Assembly (NCBI GenBank): GCA_947447825.1
Contig: CANFLL010000003.1
Span: 30,087 to 94,086 of the forward strand
DNA length: 64,000 nt
DNA from: Chitinophagaceae bacterium
GTDB taxonomy: Bacteria > Bacteroidota > Bacteroidia > Chitinophagales > Chitinophagaceae
Reading direction: 5' to 3'
Part shown: positions 10,781 through 20,348 of the stretch, in pieces
Layout of the letters: each line of letters opens with the position of its first letter
How positions within the stretch are numbered: the stretch's first letter is position 1
Notes under the pieces: model-generated
The model's database searches: none
Told to the model about the DNA's origin: nothing
The model's input: the letters and a program-made list of their open reading frames with translations, nothing else
Position numbers and translations under genes: made by a program

Positions 10781-11431
10781 ATGTATAAAGTAGTTTTAGT
10801 AGACGATCATCCATTACTGAGAAATGGAATAGCAAATTTAATAAACTCTTATGACGCTTTCACTGTCCTCTTCGAGGCTGATAATGGATTGGATTTTATT
10901 AAACAAGTAGATGAAAATAATCTTCCCAATCTTGTTTTATTGGACATAACAATGCCAGAAATGGATGGTTATGCAACAGCAAAATGGATAAAAGAACATC
11001 ATCCACAAATTAAAATCATTGCGTTAAGCATGATGGATGACGAGTATTCTATTATTAGAATGCTTAAAAATGGCGCAAGGGGATATGTAGTAAAAAATAC
11101 AAATGCTAAGGAACTTTTGCAAGCATTGAAAGATGTGATGGAAGTTGGTTTCTATTTCAATAATCAAATCAACAATAAAATAGCCAATTCTATCTATCAT
11201 TCGGCAGAGGTAGGCAGTGATGCTTACATGCTTAGTAACGTAACAGAAAAAGAAATAGAATTACTTATTCAAGTTTGTAGCGATAAAACATACAAAGAGA
11301 TAGCCGCATCCATGACTATTAGTCCTAGAACAGTTGACAGTTATCGTGATTCTCTTTTTGAAAAGCTCAATGTAAAATCGAGGGTTGGGTTGGTAATGTT
11401 TGCCCTAAAAACAGGGTTAGTGAAATTGTAG
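10781..11431 (+). CDS. LuxR/NarL-family response regulator
   Basis: 216 residues. The receiver domain begins YKVVLVDDHPLLRNGI (acidic pair DD), carries the phospho-accepting Asp in LVLLDITMPEMDG and the Lys in RGYVVKNT. The C-terminal LuxR-type helix-turn-helix is YKEIAASMTISPRTVDSYR, followed by LFEKLNVKSRVGLVMFALK. This is the cognate regulator of the kinase immediately upstream. The targets are unknown; the membrane protein and Cys-tailed protein of the same operon are candidates. Its last codons form one arm of the terminator hairpin. Confidence 0.93.
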   Translation: MYKVVLVDDHPLLRNGIANLINSYDAFTVLFEADNGLDFIKQVDENNLPNLVLLDITMPEMDGYATAKWIKEHHPQIKIIALSMMDDEYSIIRMLKNGARGYVVKNTNAKELLQALKDVMEVGFYFNNQINNKIANSIYHSAEVGSDAYMLSNVTEKEIELLIQVCSDKTYKEIAASMTISPRTVDSYRDSLFEKLNVKSRVGLVMFALKTGLVKL

Positions 11432-11464
11432 TTAAATATACAATTTCACTAACCCTGTTTTTAG
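11411..11464. terminator. Perfect 20-bp terminator hairpin overlapping the regulator's 3' end
   Basis: Arms 11411-11430 (ACAGGGTTAGTGAAATTGTA) and 11439-11458 are exact reverse complements with an 8-nt loop, followed by a T run. The left arm encodes the C-terminal TGLVKL of the response regulator. It separates convergent genes and can act in both directions. Confidence 0.9.
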
Positions 11465-11524
11465 GTAATCTATTCTAAATTTATTGAGCAAGATTCACTT
11501 CAATAAAGTGTCTTTTGGGGCTTA

Positions 11525-12112
11525 TTACTTTCTTTTTCCAAGATGTTGCGCACTTGCTTCTAAAGCTTCATAAAACTCTTCCCCATATTTTCTGATGATG
11601 GGCTCTTTCAAGAATTCATAAACGGGCACTTTCAGTTTCTTACCCAAACTACAAGCTGCAGCACAAAGTTCATGACGAGGTTCGTAGTTTAAATATTCCA
11701 TATCTGGATCTTGTTTGCTTTGCGAAACCCTGATTGGGAATAAATGACAACTGATTGGTTTTTTCCAGCTTATCTTTCCTGCATTGTACGCTTGTTCAAA
11801 GCTACACTGAATTACGCCCAACTTATCTTTATAGCCATACACACACAAGCCATCATTTATGGTAGGCGTTACCCAGCCAAACTCTTTATCATATACATAC
11901 TTCCCTGTTTTCTCAATTACTTTAAGACCTTTCTGTGTAAGATAGGGCTTCACTATTTCAAGGTATTTGGCTATTTCATCCTTTTCCCAATCCTCCAGAG
12001 GTGCTCCTGCATCTCCATCTTCGCAGCAGCCGCCTTTACAACTAGTGAGATCGCACACAAATTGTTCCTCTAAAATATCATCGCTAATCAGTTTATTGTC
12101 TATTGCTATCAT
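11525..12112 (-). CDS. DUF3109 family protein
   Basis: 195 residues with the family's cysteine pattern: VCDLTSCKGGCCEDGDAGAP near the N-terminus, GLCVYGYKDKLGVIQCSFE in the middle, ISCHLFPIRV and then ELCAAACSLGKK. The spacing suggests a metal (iron-sulfur or zinc) site like that of the related YkgJ family. The role is unknown; the family is widespread in Bacteroidota as a single-gene unit. It ends at the shared terminator next to the response regulator. Confidence 0.88.
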   Translation of the reverse strand: MIAIDNKLISDDILEEQFVCDLTSCKGGCCEDGDAGAPLEDWEKDEIAKYLEIVKPYLTQKGLKVIEKTGKYVYDKEFGWVTPTINDGLCVYGYKDKLGVIQCSFEQAYNAGKISWKKPISCHLFPIRVSQSKQDPDMEYLNYEPRHELCAAACSLGKKLKVPVYEFLKEPIIRKYGEEFYEALEASAQHLGKRK

Positions 12113-12670
12113 TTGTTTTTTATTGTTAAAACTACTAAGATATTTTCACGGCAATAATAGGTTAAAATGATATTTATATGATTGCTGAATATTATTTTAA
12201 GTGTTTCAGCACTTTTAGGTGTAGGGTTCAAGTATAGGTTTATGACTGAAAATAAAACCAGCATAAACTTGACAGGTTAAGCGTTATGCGCAATTAAGCA
12301 CTGTTTTACCCTAAGAATGCTTTGGCTATAATATGCTTTTTTCCTCTCCTATTTACCCTTTCTATCTCCCAATAACAACAATTCCCCTCAAAACATACCC
12401 TTCTTTTAGCATTAGTGCGTGTGTTTTCATATCTTCTTTGGATTGTGCTATATTTTTCTTTTCATAAAGTGATGATAACATTGCCTTGTATGTTGTTAGG
12501 GTAACGCTATTTAATACTATTGAAACGACCTTACATTGTTATATATTAACGGTAGGAGTATTATCGGTTAAACTAAGAACTCGAATTTAAATAACCATTT
12601 ATGACATGTAACCAAAAGAATAATACCCTCATTTTAAACAAATAATATTACTTTAGCTAAAACGATTGAT
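12113..12670. other. Divergent intergenic region
   Basis: 558 bp, no gene recognised. Close to the downstream gene, TACTTTAG at 12649-12656 is a one-mismatch -7 element. The rest is AT-rich with C-rich patches around 12350-12395, and I see no repeat or RNA structure. Confidence 0.4.
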
Positions 12671-13414
12671 ATGCAAGGATCATGGATGATTGGGAAAATG
12701 ATTAATATAGAGGATGAAACTATTAACACTAAACGTTTCTGGATTCAAATACCAGAATTAGAACGGTTCGATTTTGAACCAGGACAGTTCGTTACGCTCG
12801 ATTTGCCAATTCATGAACAAAAAAACAAACGCTGGCGTAGCTATTCAATAGCCTCTGCTCCAAATGGCACCAATGTTATAGAGTTGGTGATTGTTCGTTT
12901 GGAAGGTGGAGCTGGAACTAGTTACTTGTTTAAGGAAGGGGAGATTGGTATGGAAGTGATGTTGCGTGGTCCAATTGGGAGGTTTACACTGCCCGAAACT
13001 TTACATAATGATTTATACCTCATCTGCACTGGCACTGGCATTGCTCCTTTCCGATCGATGATAAACTATATTCATTCAAATAAACTACCTCATAAAAAAA
13101 TTTTTATCATTTTTGGTTGTAGAAAAATAGAAGACAGTTTGTATTTAGATGAATTAAAGCAAATGGAAATAGATGAACCCGGCTTTTTCTTTTGCCCCAC
13201 CTATTCTAGAGAATCCGAAGTGCCTGATGGATCTTTCATGGGATATGTACATAAGGTATATGAATCCTTCATCAATCAAGCTAAGACTGAAGGCGAACTC
13301 CCTCCTGCAAACTTCTTTTTGTGTGGCTGGAAAAACATGGTGGATGAAGCAAGGGATAAATTGATTAGTTTAGGCTATGACAAAAAGGATATACATCTTG
13401 AACTTTATGGGTAA
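12671..13414 (+). CDS. Ferredoxin/flavodoxin-NADP reductase family protein
   Basis: 247 residues. The FAD-binding beta-barrel is marked by FDFEPGQFVTLDLPI and the flavin-contact RWRSYSIASAP. The NAD(P) domain is marked by LICTGTGIAPFRSMI (glycine-rich loop), IFIIFGCRK and the C-terminal NFFLCGWKNMVDEARDKL. It has no iron-sulfur domain. Such stand-alone reductases pass electrons between NAD(P)H and ferredoxin or flavodoxin in the cytoplasm. The partner cannot be told from the neighbours. Confidence 0.88.
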   Translation: MQGSWMIGKMINIEDETINTKRFWIQIPELERFDFEPGQFVTLDLPIHEQKNKRWRSYSIASAPNGTNVIELVIVRLEGGAGTSYLFKEGEIGMEVMLRGPIGRFTLPETLHNDLYLICTGTGIAPFRSMINYIHSNKLPHKKIFIIFGCRKIEDSLYLDELKQMEIDEPGFFFCPTYSRESEVPDGSFMGYVHKVYESFINQAKTEGELPPANFFLCGWKNMVDEARDKLISLGYDKKDIHLELYG

Positions 13415-13678
13415 TGTGGTGGGTAAGTTTATTAAACTTTAGTAAGTTGCAGCTAACAAGTTAAGTAGAAACTTAATTTAGCTATAAACTGCTCATTTTA
13501 TTCCAGTCCTTAGGAATTGTTTCATAATCAAAAATTACCACAAAGGAAAAAAGGGAAAGAAATAATTACACCGTTTATTAATGTAAAAATTTCCATCCTT
13601 TAATGAATAATAAACTACTATACTAGTGTTCTTTGTTAACCCCTCCCCCTCCATTGTGGTAAAAAAATTATATTAATT

Positions 13679-14332
13679 CTATTGCATTCTAGAAACATAT
13701 TTTTCTAGTTCTTTTATCTGATCTAGAACAGGTTTTGTTTTTGGTTTACATTCCTTGGCCTTTCTAAAGAAATCTTTAGAAGCTTTATATTGACGCTTCT
13801 GCATATAAATTTGACAAAGCCCAAGGTAGGCAACAGCCTCACTGTCTTTATCAACTACACCAAAACGCAATGCTGCCCTAATATAGCTTTCTGCTCCCTT
13901 GAAATCATTTTTTTGCATTGCCATCATGCCTAATTGTAATTTATTAGATCCTTCTGCTTGCGGAATAGAATTGCCTAAAGAAGAACTTTCTTTTAAATAT
14001 TTTTCGGCTGAATCAAAATCTTTATTTGACATGGCAAGATTCCCTTTTATGGTAAAATATCCACTTCTTACTGGCTTAATAAGTAGGTTAGGAAACCATA
14101 CTGTAGATAGTATTTTTTCTACTTCTTCAAGATTACCTTCTTCCATAGGTTCTTGAACCAAACGAAGTGGGCCAATTAAAAAATGACTAACTAACCCGAT
14201 TACGCCCAAAAAATACAAAGGGAAAGAAGGCCAAAAACCTGCAATGTGTGTAACATTGAAAATAATTGCAATTGCTAAACTTGCCAAACTCAACCAGAAA
14301 CGATAACGTATCACTAAAACGTAAAACTTCAT
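13679..14332 (-). CDS. Membrane-anchored tetratricopeptide repeat protein
   Basis: 217 residues. Two N-terminal membrane helices (FWLSLASLAIAIIFNVTHIA and FPLYFLGVIGLVSHFLIGPL) are followed by TPR units: GNLAMSNKDFDSAEKYLKES, LGMMAMQKNDFKGAESYIRA and LGLCQIYMQKRQYKASKDFF. It is probably a small scaffold on the cytoplasmic membrane. No partner is evident from the neighbours, and the family function is unknown. Confidence 0.78.
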   Translation of the reverse strand: MKFYVLVIRYRFWLSLASLAIAIIFNVTHIAGFWPSFPLYFLGVIGLVSHFLIGPLRLVQEPMEEGNLEEVEKILSTVWFPNLLIKPVRSGYFTIKGNLAMSNKDFDSAEKYLKESSSLGNSIPQAEGSNKLQLGMMAMQKNDFKGAESYIRAALRFGVVDKDSEAVAYLGLCQIYMQKRQYKASKDFFRKAKECKPKTKPVLDQIKELEKYVSRMQ

Positions 14333-14517
14333 AAATGTAAATTAGGGGTCAAATATAAGGAGAGTTTATAGTAAGCACTTTAACTGTTGTAGTTGTAAAG
14401 CTGATTTATTGAATTGAAATAGGTTGTAATTTGGTTATGAGCTTTGAATTTGAACCTAGAAAAAGACTGTTTCAGCAAAAAACTTAAATTAGTAAAGCAG
14501 CGTGAAGTGATAACCAT

Positions 14518-14525
14518 TATTTTTG
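14518..14525 (+). promoter_or_regulatory. -7 element (TATTTTTG) of the tRNA gene
   Basis: Exact match to the Bacteroidota -7 consensus TAnnTTTG, ten bases before the tRNA. The 15-bp context ACCATTATTTTTGTC recurs at the HAD gene promoter (19657-19664). No clear -33 TTG is present at the usual distance. Confidence 0.7.
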
Positions 14526-14534
14526 TCGCCATCT

Positions 14535-14606
14535 GGTCTCGTAGTTCAATGGATAGAATAGAAGTTTCCTAAACTTTAGATCCAAGTTCGATTCTTGGCG
14601 AGACCA
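14535..14606 (+). tRNA. tRNA-Arg (anticodon CCT)
   Basis: 72 nt. Acceptor arms GGTCTCG and CGAGACC pair exactly with discriminator A; CCA is not encoded. The D arm includes GTTCAATGGATAGAAT, the anticodon stem AAGT/ACTT holds loop TTCCTAA giving anticodon CCT, and the T arm is CCAAGTTCGATTCTTGG. It reads AGG codons. A terminator follows 37 bp downstream. Confidence 0.95.
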
Positions 14607-14643
14607 CTTTCTTAAAGTCATTATTTAATTCCTCAATAAATTG

Positions 14644-14669
14644 GCTAGACAAATTTGTCTGGCTTTTTT
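14644..14669 (+). terminator. Terminator after tRNA-Arg
   Basis: Near-perfect palindrome GCTAGACAAATTTGTCTGGC (one G-T pair) followed by a run of six T. The stem is 8-10 bp with a tiny loop. Confidence 0.8.
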
Positions 14670-14917
14670 ATTTGTCTAGCATTATTTGCATTAATGACAG
14701 TAAAAAAGATTGTCATTACCCAATTATGTTTTCCTATTTTGTGTAATTATTTTTGCATATTGTATTTCATGTTCTTTTAATAGTTGTTTATAATTTCTAA
14801 ACTACCCTCCATTTGGAATCAAGCGAAAATAAATTGAGCAATAATCACTTATTACGTTCAACTTCACTAGGCTGATTATTATAAAAACATTAAGTCACTA
14901 CATAATTTAGCTACCTA

Positions 14918-14925
14918 TATCTTTA
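14918..14925 (+). promoter_or_regulatory. -7-like element TATCTTTA, start codon at the expected transcript start
   Basis: It differs from TAnnTTTG only in the last base and ends five bases before the ATG at 14931, so the transcript would begin at or next to the start codon. Confidence 0.5.
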
Positions 14926-14930
14926 CGGCA

Positions 14931-16133
14931 ATGCAAAAAATAATTAACGACCCTGTTTATGGGTTCATTACCATCAGCGACCCTTTACTTTTTAAGGTTA
15001 TTGCACATCCTTATTTTCAGCGATTACGCCGCATTCATCAAATGGCTTTGGCCTACCTTGTTTATCCTGGTGCCGTTCACACAAGGCTTCATCATGCCCT
15101 TGGAGCTTATCATTTAATGAGTAATGCAATTAAGGAACTTAAAACAAAAGGTATAGACATTACTTACGAAGAAGAAGTGGCTGCGCAAGCTGCTATTTTA
15201 TTGCACGATGTGGGGCATGGCCCTTTTTCTCATGCGCTAGAAAAACATATTGTGGTTGGCACACACCATGAGGAGTTAAGCCTCTCCTTGATGCAATCGA
15301 TGAACGAAGAGTTTGGTGGTGAACTGGATATGGCCATTGCTATTTTTACTAATAAATATCCAAAAAAATTCTTGCATCAATTGGTTAGTGGACAGGTTGA
15401 TGTGGATAGGATGGACTACCTTACAAGAGACAGCTTTTTTACTGGTGTAAGCGAAGGTGTTATTGGCTATCACCGAATTTTGAAAATGCTTACAGTTCAC
15501 AATGGTGAACTAATGGTGGAAGAGAAAGGAATTTATAGTATAGAAAAGTTTTTAGTGGCTAGGCGGCAAATGTATTGGCAAGTATATCTGCACAAAACAG
15601 TACTCAGTGCAGAGATAATGTTAGTTAATCTATTGAAAAGAGCAAAGTTACTTGCATCTTCTGGCGATAGAAGACTTGCTAGTGGTGGACCTTTAGATTA
15701 TTTTTTGTTCGATTTTAAAGGGGGCGTTAGCAAAGAAATGCTGGAGAAGTTTTGTTTATTAGATGATATTGATTGTTCTTTTGCCATCAAACGTTGGATG
15801 AATCATCCAGACTTTGTTTTAAGTGAATTATGTAAATGTTTATTGAATAGACGATTATTGAAAATAAAACTACAATCCGAACCTTTTGAAGCTGCACTAT
15901 TGCAACAGAAACTGCAATATGCTAAAGACATTTTAGGTATTGATGATGAAGCAGCATCCTATTTTGTTTTTGTGGGTGAAGCTGATAATACAATGTATAA
16001 TATGGGTGATGACAAGATAAATATTGTGTTTAAAGATTGGAGTGTTAAGGATATTGCTAATATAGATAACCCATTAATCCATCAAACAATTTCTGCCCCA
16101 ATAAAAAAATTCTACATTTGCTCACTTATCTGA
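14931..16133 (+). CDS. HD-domain phosphohydrolase (dNTPase/SAMHD1-like, COG1078)
   Basis: 400 residues. Metal ligands of an HD domain are visible: VHTRLHHALGAYHLM (H), AAILLHDVGHGPFSHALE (HD) and GQVDVDRMDYLTRDS (final D). The opening NDPVYGFITISDPLLFKVI and RLRRIHQMALAYLVYPGAVH are the N-terminal signature of COG1078 proteins, relatives of SAMHD1 and dGTP triphosphohydrolases. A nucleotide triphosphohydrolase activity is likely; the exact substrate is not shown. It probably reads into lpxD 76 bp downstream. Confidence 0.88.
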   Translation: MQKIINDPVYGFITISDPLLFKVIAHPYFQRLRRIHQMALAYLVYPGAVHTRLHHALGAYHLMSNAIKELKTKGIDITYEEEVAAQAAILLHDVGHGPFSHALEKHIVVGTHHEELSLSLMQSMNEEFGGELDMAIAIFTNKYPKKFLHQLVSGQVDVDRMDYLTRDSFFTGVSEGVIGYHRILKMLTVHNGELMVEEKGIYSIEKFLVARRQMYWQVYLHKTVLSAEIMLVNLLKRAKLLASSGDRRLASGGPLDYFLFDFKGGVSKEMLEKFCLLDDIDCSFAIKRWMNHPDFVLSELCKCLLNRRLLKIKLQSEPFEAALLQQKLQYAKDILGIDDEAASYFVFVGEADNTMYNMGDDKINIVFKDWSVKDIANIDNPLIHQTISAPIKKFYICSLI

Positions 16134-16209
16134 TGATTGTGCCTCTTTTTGTAAATTTCATTAGTCAGTTTTCAGTTGAAATAGTCTGGATTTATCAATT
16201 ATATATTTT

Positions 16210-17238
16210 ATGCGTTTTACTGCTGCTCAGATTGCCATGTTGATTGATGCTACCGTTGAAGGAGATTCTTCTGCTTCGGTTGATAGTTTTGGAAAAATAG
16301 AAGAAGCGAAGGATGGGCAGCTTGCCTTTTTGGCAAATCCTAAGTACGAAGAATTTTTGTATGCTACTAATGCTTCTATCGTAATAGTTAATAATAGTCT
16401 GGAACTAAAAGAAACTATTTCTACCACTTTGTTGCGTGTGCCAGATGCATATTCAGCCTTTGCAACTCTGCTAAAAAAGTACGAGGAAATAGCAAGTCTA
16501 CAATTAGTGGGCATTCAAGAGCCTTCTTTTATTGCTAAAACAGCCAAACTAGGCAATAATGTTTTTATTGCCGCTTTTGCATACCTAAGCGAAAATGTTA
16601 CCATTGGTAATAACGTAAAAATATATTCTGGTGTAGTATTAGGAAATAATGTTGTTGTGGGTGACAATGTTGTGTTGCACCCTGGTGTTAAAATATATCA
16701 CGACTGTGTTTTAGGAAACAATGTAACTATTCATGCAGGAACTGTTGTGGGCAGTGATGGCTTTGGATTTGCCCCGCTTACAGACGGTACTTACAAAAAA
16801 ATTCCACAAATAGGCAATGTGGTGATTGAAGATGATGTGGAAATTGGTGCAAATTCAACTATTGATAGAGCCACAATGGGTTCCACCATCATTAAGAAAG
16901 GAGCTAAGTTGGATAACTTAATTCAAATTGGTCATAATGCAGAAGTAGGTGGTGATACGGTTATTGCTGCACAGGTTGGTGTGAGTGGTAGTAGCAAAAT
17001 TGGTAATAATGTAATGATTGGCGGACAGGCGGGCATCACTGGTCACATTAGCATTGCGGATGGCACTAAAATAAATGGCAAGAGTGGTGTTTCTAAAACA
17101 ATCAAGATTCCAAACAAAGCCATTTCTGGTAGTCCTGCAGAAGATTTTATGAAGATGAAACGCATTGAAGCCATATATAGAAATCTCCCAGAACTAGAAA
17201 AAAGAGTTAGAGAATTAGAGAAGAAATTGAGTTCATAG
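16210..17238 (+). CDS. lpxD: UDP-3-O-acylglucosamine N-acyltransferase
   Basis: 342 residues. The N-terminal uridine-binding domain ([36 protein letters not shown]) is followed by left-handed beta-helix hexapeptide repeats such as [20 protein letters not shown] and the catalytic His in [21 protein letters not shown] and DNCTIDRA-like [10 protein letters not shown] are typical of LpxD. The C-terminus ends in a helix for trimer contacts ([15 protein letters not shown]). It adds the N-linked hydroxyacyl chain in the third step of lipid A synthesis in the cytoplasm. Other lpx genes are not adjacent. Confidence 0.95.
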   Translation: MRFTAAQIAMLIDATVEGDSSASVDSFGKIEEAKDGQLAFLANPKYEEFLYATNASIVIVNNSLELKETISTTLLRVPDAYSAFATLLKKYEEIASLQLVGIQEPSFIAKTAKLGNNVFIAAFAYLSENVTIGNNVKIYSGVVLGNNVVVGDNVVLHPGVKIYHDCVLGNNVTIHAGTVVGSDGFGFAPLTDGTYKKIPQIGNVVIEDDVEIGANSTIDRATMGSTIIKKGAKLDNLIQIGHNAEVGGDTVIAAQVGVSGSSKIGNNVMIGGQAGITGHISIADGTKINGKSGVSKTIKIPNKAISGSPAEDFMKMKRIEAIYRNLPELEKRVRELEKKLSS

Positions 17239-17305
17239 TTAAGAGTTGAAAGTTAGAAGTCGATTATAACCTTTCGACTTTTACCTTTCTATTCTGAACT
17301 CTCTT

Positions 17306-18118
17306 CTAGTGTAATCTTAACTTCTGGAATGCAGTTGAATCTCCATTAAACACAGAAAAGTCAACTTTGGTAGCAATTCCATTAACATGACCAGATTCGC
17401 TGTGTTGCCAAAATAACCATTCTCGTTCTATTCTTGGCTTCTCCGGTTCATCGTAATGGGCAACCCATAATGGATAGTCATTAAATTCACTCCGCAAATA
17501 TTTTTCATAAAAATCTACGTTGCTATACAGAATCGGTTTTGTTTTATAAACAATTTCCATTGCATCAAGGCATTCTTTCAGTCTTTTTCGCATCATCAAA
17601 GGTGGCACACCATATAATTGCTCTATGTCAACAACAGGTGGAAGGTCGCCAATACTTAATTGAACCGTCCTTACAAAGTTTGCCGCCTGAACGGTGCCAC
17701 TTTTTGTTGGCAAAAAGAAATGGTAAGCACCGCAGATAATTCCCGCTCTTTTTGCATTAGTATAATTCTTTCGAAAATTTTCATCAACATTGCCTAAACC
17801 TTCGGTAGCCTTAATGTAAGCAAAGCCCATACGCACATTATTTACTTTCATAGATGCTACTTTTTTCCAAGCAATACTATTTTGAAAGCTACTCACATCA
17901 ATGCCATGTATATAATAATTGTGAGGCATATCTACTCCAAAAGCAACATATATAGCAGCATCCGCCTTCGCCTCCTCCCGTTGCAGTTTCCAAACGTGCG
18001 CCACATACCAACCAAATAATGCCATTATTAGTAATACGCCCAACCAAATAAAGATGCTATTAATCTTTTTATTAGACTTATTCCCACTTTGTGGCTTCTG
18101 AACCTTACGCTTAGCCAT
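17306..18118 (-). CDS. Membrane-anchored GH25 lysozyme
   Basis: 270 residues. A basic N-terminus is followed by one membrane helix (IFIWLGVLLIMALFGWYVAH), leaving the enzyme in the periplasm. The GH25 domain is complete: YIHGIDVSSFQ, GFAYIKATEG, CGAYHFFLP, LPPVVDIEQLYG (DxE catalytic pair), KPILYSNVDFYEKYL and PLWVAHYDEPEKP, followed by WLFWQHSESGHVNGI. GH25 enzymes cleave N-acetylmuramic acid linkages in peptidoglycan. It is likely a cell-wall remodelling enzyme rather than a phage lysin, as there are no phage neighbours. Confidence 0.92.
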   Translation of the reverse strand: MAKRKVQKPQSGNKSNKKINSIFIWLGVLLIMALFGWYVAHVWKLQREEAKADAAIYVAFGVDMPHNYYIHGIDVSSFQNSIAWKKVASMKVNNVRMGFAYIKATEGLGNVDENFRKNYTNAKRAGIICGAYHFFLPTKSGTVQAANFVRTVQLSIGDLPPVVDIEQLYGVPPLMMRKRLKECLDAMEIVYKTKPILYSNVDFYEKYLRSEFNDYPLWVAHYDEPEKPRIEREWLFWQHSESGHVNGIATKVDFSVFNGDSTAFQKLRLH

Positions 18119-18558
18119 TATTATATTACTTAAATAAAAAATATTTACTACTTATTTAGTATCACCACCAAGCATACTAAGGAAAAACTAAGTATATAAA
18201 GGGAGGTTGTCACGTTTGTGATTACTTATATGTAGTGAAACAAACGTCCATTTGATAATCCCATCTTTGCATCCTTAAATTGCAACGTTTTGCCTTAATT
18301 ACTTCTTCTTTTGTTACTAATTTATAAAAAACTTTGTGGACTTTTCAGTAAAGTATGCTCCGTGATTTAACTACAAATGGTGTGTTTATTTCAAATTAAC
18401 CACTAGTTTGGAACAATGCGTAACTATTATTTTCTTAATGAAATCCTCTGTGTTTCTAATAGTAAAATGCCCCTTTCGTAGTAACCTTTTTTTCGAAAAA
18501 GAAAGTAAAAGTACCCAATTAGTCTCTAAATAGATAATGTAACCTTACTTTTACCTTC
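18119..18558. other. Divergent intergenic region with putative promoter at 18546-18553
   Basis: 440 bp without a recognised gene or repeat. At its right end TACTTTTA (18546-18553, one mismatch from TAnnTTTG) ends five bases before the ATG of the radical SAM gene. Confidence 0.45.
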
Positions 18559-19590
18559 ATGGTTTATTTCAATTTAACAGATAGTATCAACCTTTTAAAG
18601 AAGCTAACAGCTCGAAGAGTATGGAATGCAGTAAAAGTTATGAGCAGCTTTCAGCTAAGTAAAATACTTAAAAAGCCTATTCAATGGGGGTATCCTATTT
18701 CTATTTCATTCGAACCTACTACCAGTTGCAATCTTCGTTGCCCAGAATGCCCAAGTGGCTTAAGGGAGTTTACTCGCCCAACCGGAATGCTGCAAAAAGA
18801 TTTTTTTAGAGAAACGATAGACGATATATATAAAGAAATTCTTTACTTGATATTTTATTTTCAAGGAGAGCCTTATCTCAATCCCGACTTTTTAGAGATG
18901 GTTAAGTATGCCAGTTACAAAGGAATATATACAGCCACAAGTACAAATGCACATTATCTTACTGATGAAAAAGCAAAAAAAACGGTTGAAAGTGGTTTGG
19001 ACAGATTAATCATTTCAGTTGATGGAACAACGCAGGATGTATACCAACAATACAGAGTGGGTGGTAAGCTAGACAAAGTATTAGAAGGGGCAAGAAATAT
19101 TGTGAAATGGAAAAAAGAACTAAATAGTAAAACACCTTTTATCTTCTTTCAGTTTTTAGTGGTAAAGCCCAATGAACATCAAATAGAAGATATAAAAAAA
19201 CTAGGGGCAGAAATTGGTGTTGATCAAGTTCGATTCAAGACTGCACAGGTATATGATTTTCAGAATGACCCCAATCAATTAATACCTACCATCGAAAAAT
19301 ATAGCCGTTACAAAAAAGATAAGAATGGCGAGGTAAAGTCTAGAAGTGGAATGCAAAATCATTGCTGGAAACTGTGGCATGCCAATGTGATTACTTGGGA
19401 TGGCTTGGTGGTTCCTTGTTGTTTTGATAAAGACGCAACGCATCAATTGGGCAATTTAAAAACACAAAGCTTTAAAGAAACCTGGAATAATGATAACTAT
19501 AAACAATTCCGCCGTGAACTAATGACAAGCAGAAAGAATATTGATATATGTGCTAATTGTAGCGAGGGACTTACGGTATGGGAGGATTAG
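18559..19590 (+). CDS. Radical SAM protein with SPASM domain
   Basis: 343 residues. The SAM/iron-sulfur triad is in EPTTSCNLRCPECPSG (CxxxCxxC). Conserved radical SAM elements follow: LIFYFQGEPYLNPDF, TSTNAH and LIISVDGTTQDVYQQYR. The C-terminal SPASM part has NHCWKLWHANVITWDGLVVP, CCFD and ICANCS, cysteines that bind auxiliary clusters. The wide family includes peptide- and sugar-modifying enzymes. No precursor peptide or transferase gene is next to it, so the substrate is open. The HAD phosphatase behind it has its own promoter. Confidence 0.88.
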   Translation: MVYFNLTDSINLLKKLTARRVWNAVKVMSSFQLSKILKKPIQWGYPISISFEPTTSCNLRCPECPSGLREFTRPTGMLQKDFFRETIDDIYKEILYLIFYFQGEPYLNPDFLEMVKYASYKGIYTATSTNAHYLTDEKAKKTVESGLDRLIISVDGTTQDVYQQYRVGGKLDKVLEGARNIVKWKKELNSKTPFIFFQFLVVKPNEHQIEDIKKLGAEIGVDQVRFKTAQVYDFQNDPNQLIPTIEKYSRYKKDKNGEVKSRSGMQNHCWKLWHANVITWDGLVVPCCFDKDATHQLGNLKTQSFKETWNNDNYKQFRRELMTSRKNIDICANCSEGLTVWED

Positions 19591-19656
19591 CTTAAATAAG
19601 TTAATATAAATTGATATTTAATTGTTGCTTCTTGTAATATCCATGCCTGTTACCAT

Positions 19657-19664
19657 TATTTTTG
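19657..19664 (+). promoter_or_regulatory. -7 element TATTTTTG of the HAD gene (leaderless)
   Basis: Exact TAnnTTTG match with a possible -33 TTG at 19632-19634. It ends four bases before the ATG at 19669, so the mRNA should start at or within a few bases of the start codon. Confidence 0.65.
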
Positions 19665-19668
19665 TCGC

Positions 19669-20283
19669 ATGCAAGCAGTTAAAAACATAATTTTCGACTT
19701 AGGAGGAATCTTTCTAGCACTTAACTATCAACGTACTAAAGATTTATTTATTGAATTTGGGGTTACTGAATTTGATGAGTTCTTTACCCAGCACCATGCA
19801 AATGATTTATTTGAAGATTTGGAGAAAGGTTTAATATCACCTGAACAGTTTTATGATGCATTCAGATCTGAAACCAAGACTAATTTAACTAACGAAGAAA
19901 TTAAAACAGCTTGGAATGCCATGCTTGTTTCTTTTCCAAAGGAGCGAATTGAATGGCTAAGGTCTATTAAAGAACGTTACAACATCTTTCTCTTTTCTAA
20001 TACCAACCAGATTCATTACGACCAAATAATGGAGTTGTACAAACGGGACTTAGGTGTAGCCGATTTCAATGAACTATTCTTAAAGCCCTACTATTCGCAT
20101 GAGATGAGGTTGCGCAAACCCTACCCAGAATCATTCTTACATATTATTAATGAACAAAATCTAACAATTGCCGAAACTTTGTTTATTGATGATACCATCA
20201 AAAACATTGAAGCTGCTGATGCTTTAGGCTTACAAACTATTCATCTAGTGGGTCCAAAAACTGTTTTAGATTTAGACTTATAA
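19669..20283 (+). CDS. HAD-family phosphatase
   Basis: 204 residues, subfamily IA. Motif I is IIFDLGGIFLALN, with the nucleophile Asp but Gly at the usual second Asp position, as in many YihX-like proteins. Motif II is FLFSNTNQIH, motif III contains RLRKPYPESF (Lys) and motif IV is TLFIDDTIKNIEAA. The cap is the helical C1 type between residues 18 and 85. It is a cytosolic phosphatase, probably of sugar phosphates or nucleotides. A terminator follows. Confidence 0.9.
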   Translation: MQAVKNIIFDLGGIFLALNYQRTKDLFIEFGVTEFDEFFTQHHANDLFEDLEKGLISPEQFYDAFRSETKTNLTNEEIKTAWNAMLVSFPKERIEWLRSIKERYNIFLFSNTNQIHYDQIMELYKRDLGVADFNELFLKPYYSHEMRLRKPYPESFLHIINEQNLTIAETLFIDDTIKNIEAADALGLQTIHLVGPKTVLDLDL

Positions 20284-20310
20284 TTAAATTCCGTTAATAC
20301 ATTGGCTGCA

Positions 20311-20348
20311 AACTATCCGAAAGATTTAAACTTTCGGATAGTTTTTCA
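20311..20348 (+). terminator. Rho-independent terminator
   Basis: Perfect 13-bp stem AACTATCCGAAAG / CTTTCGGATAGTT with a 7-nt loop and a T run, downstream of the HAD gene. Confidence 0.9.
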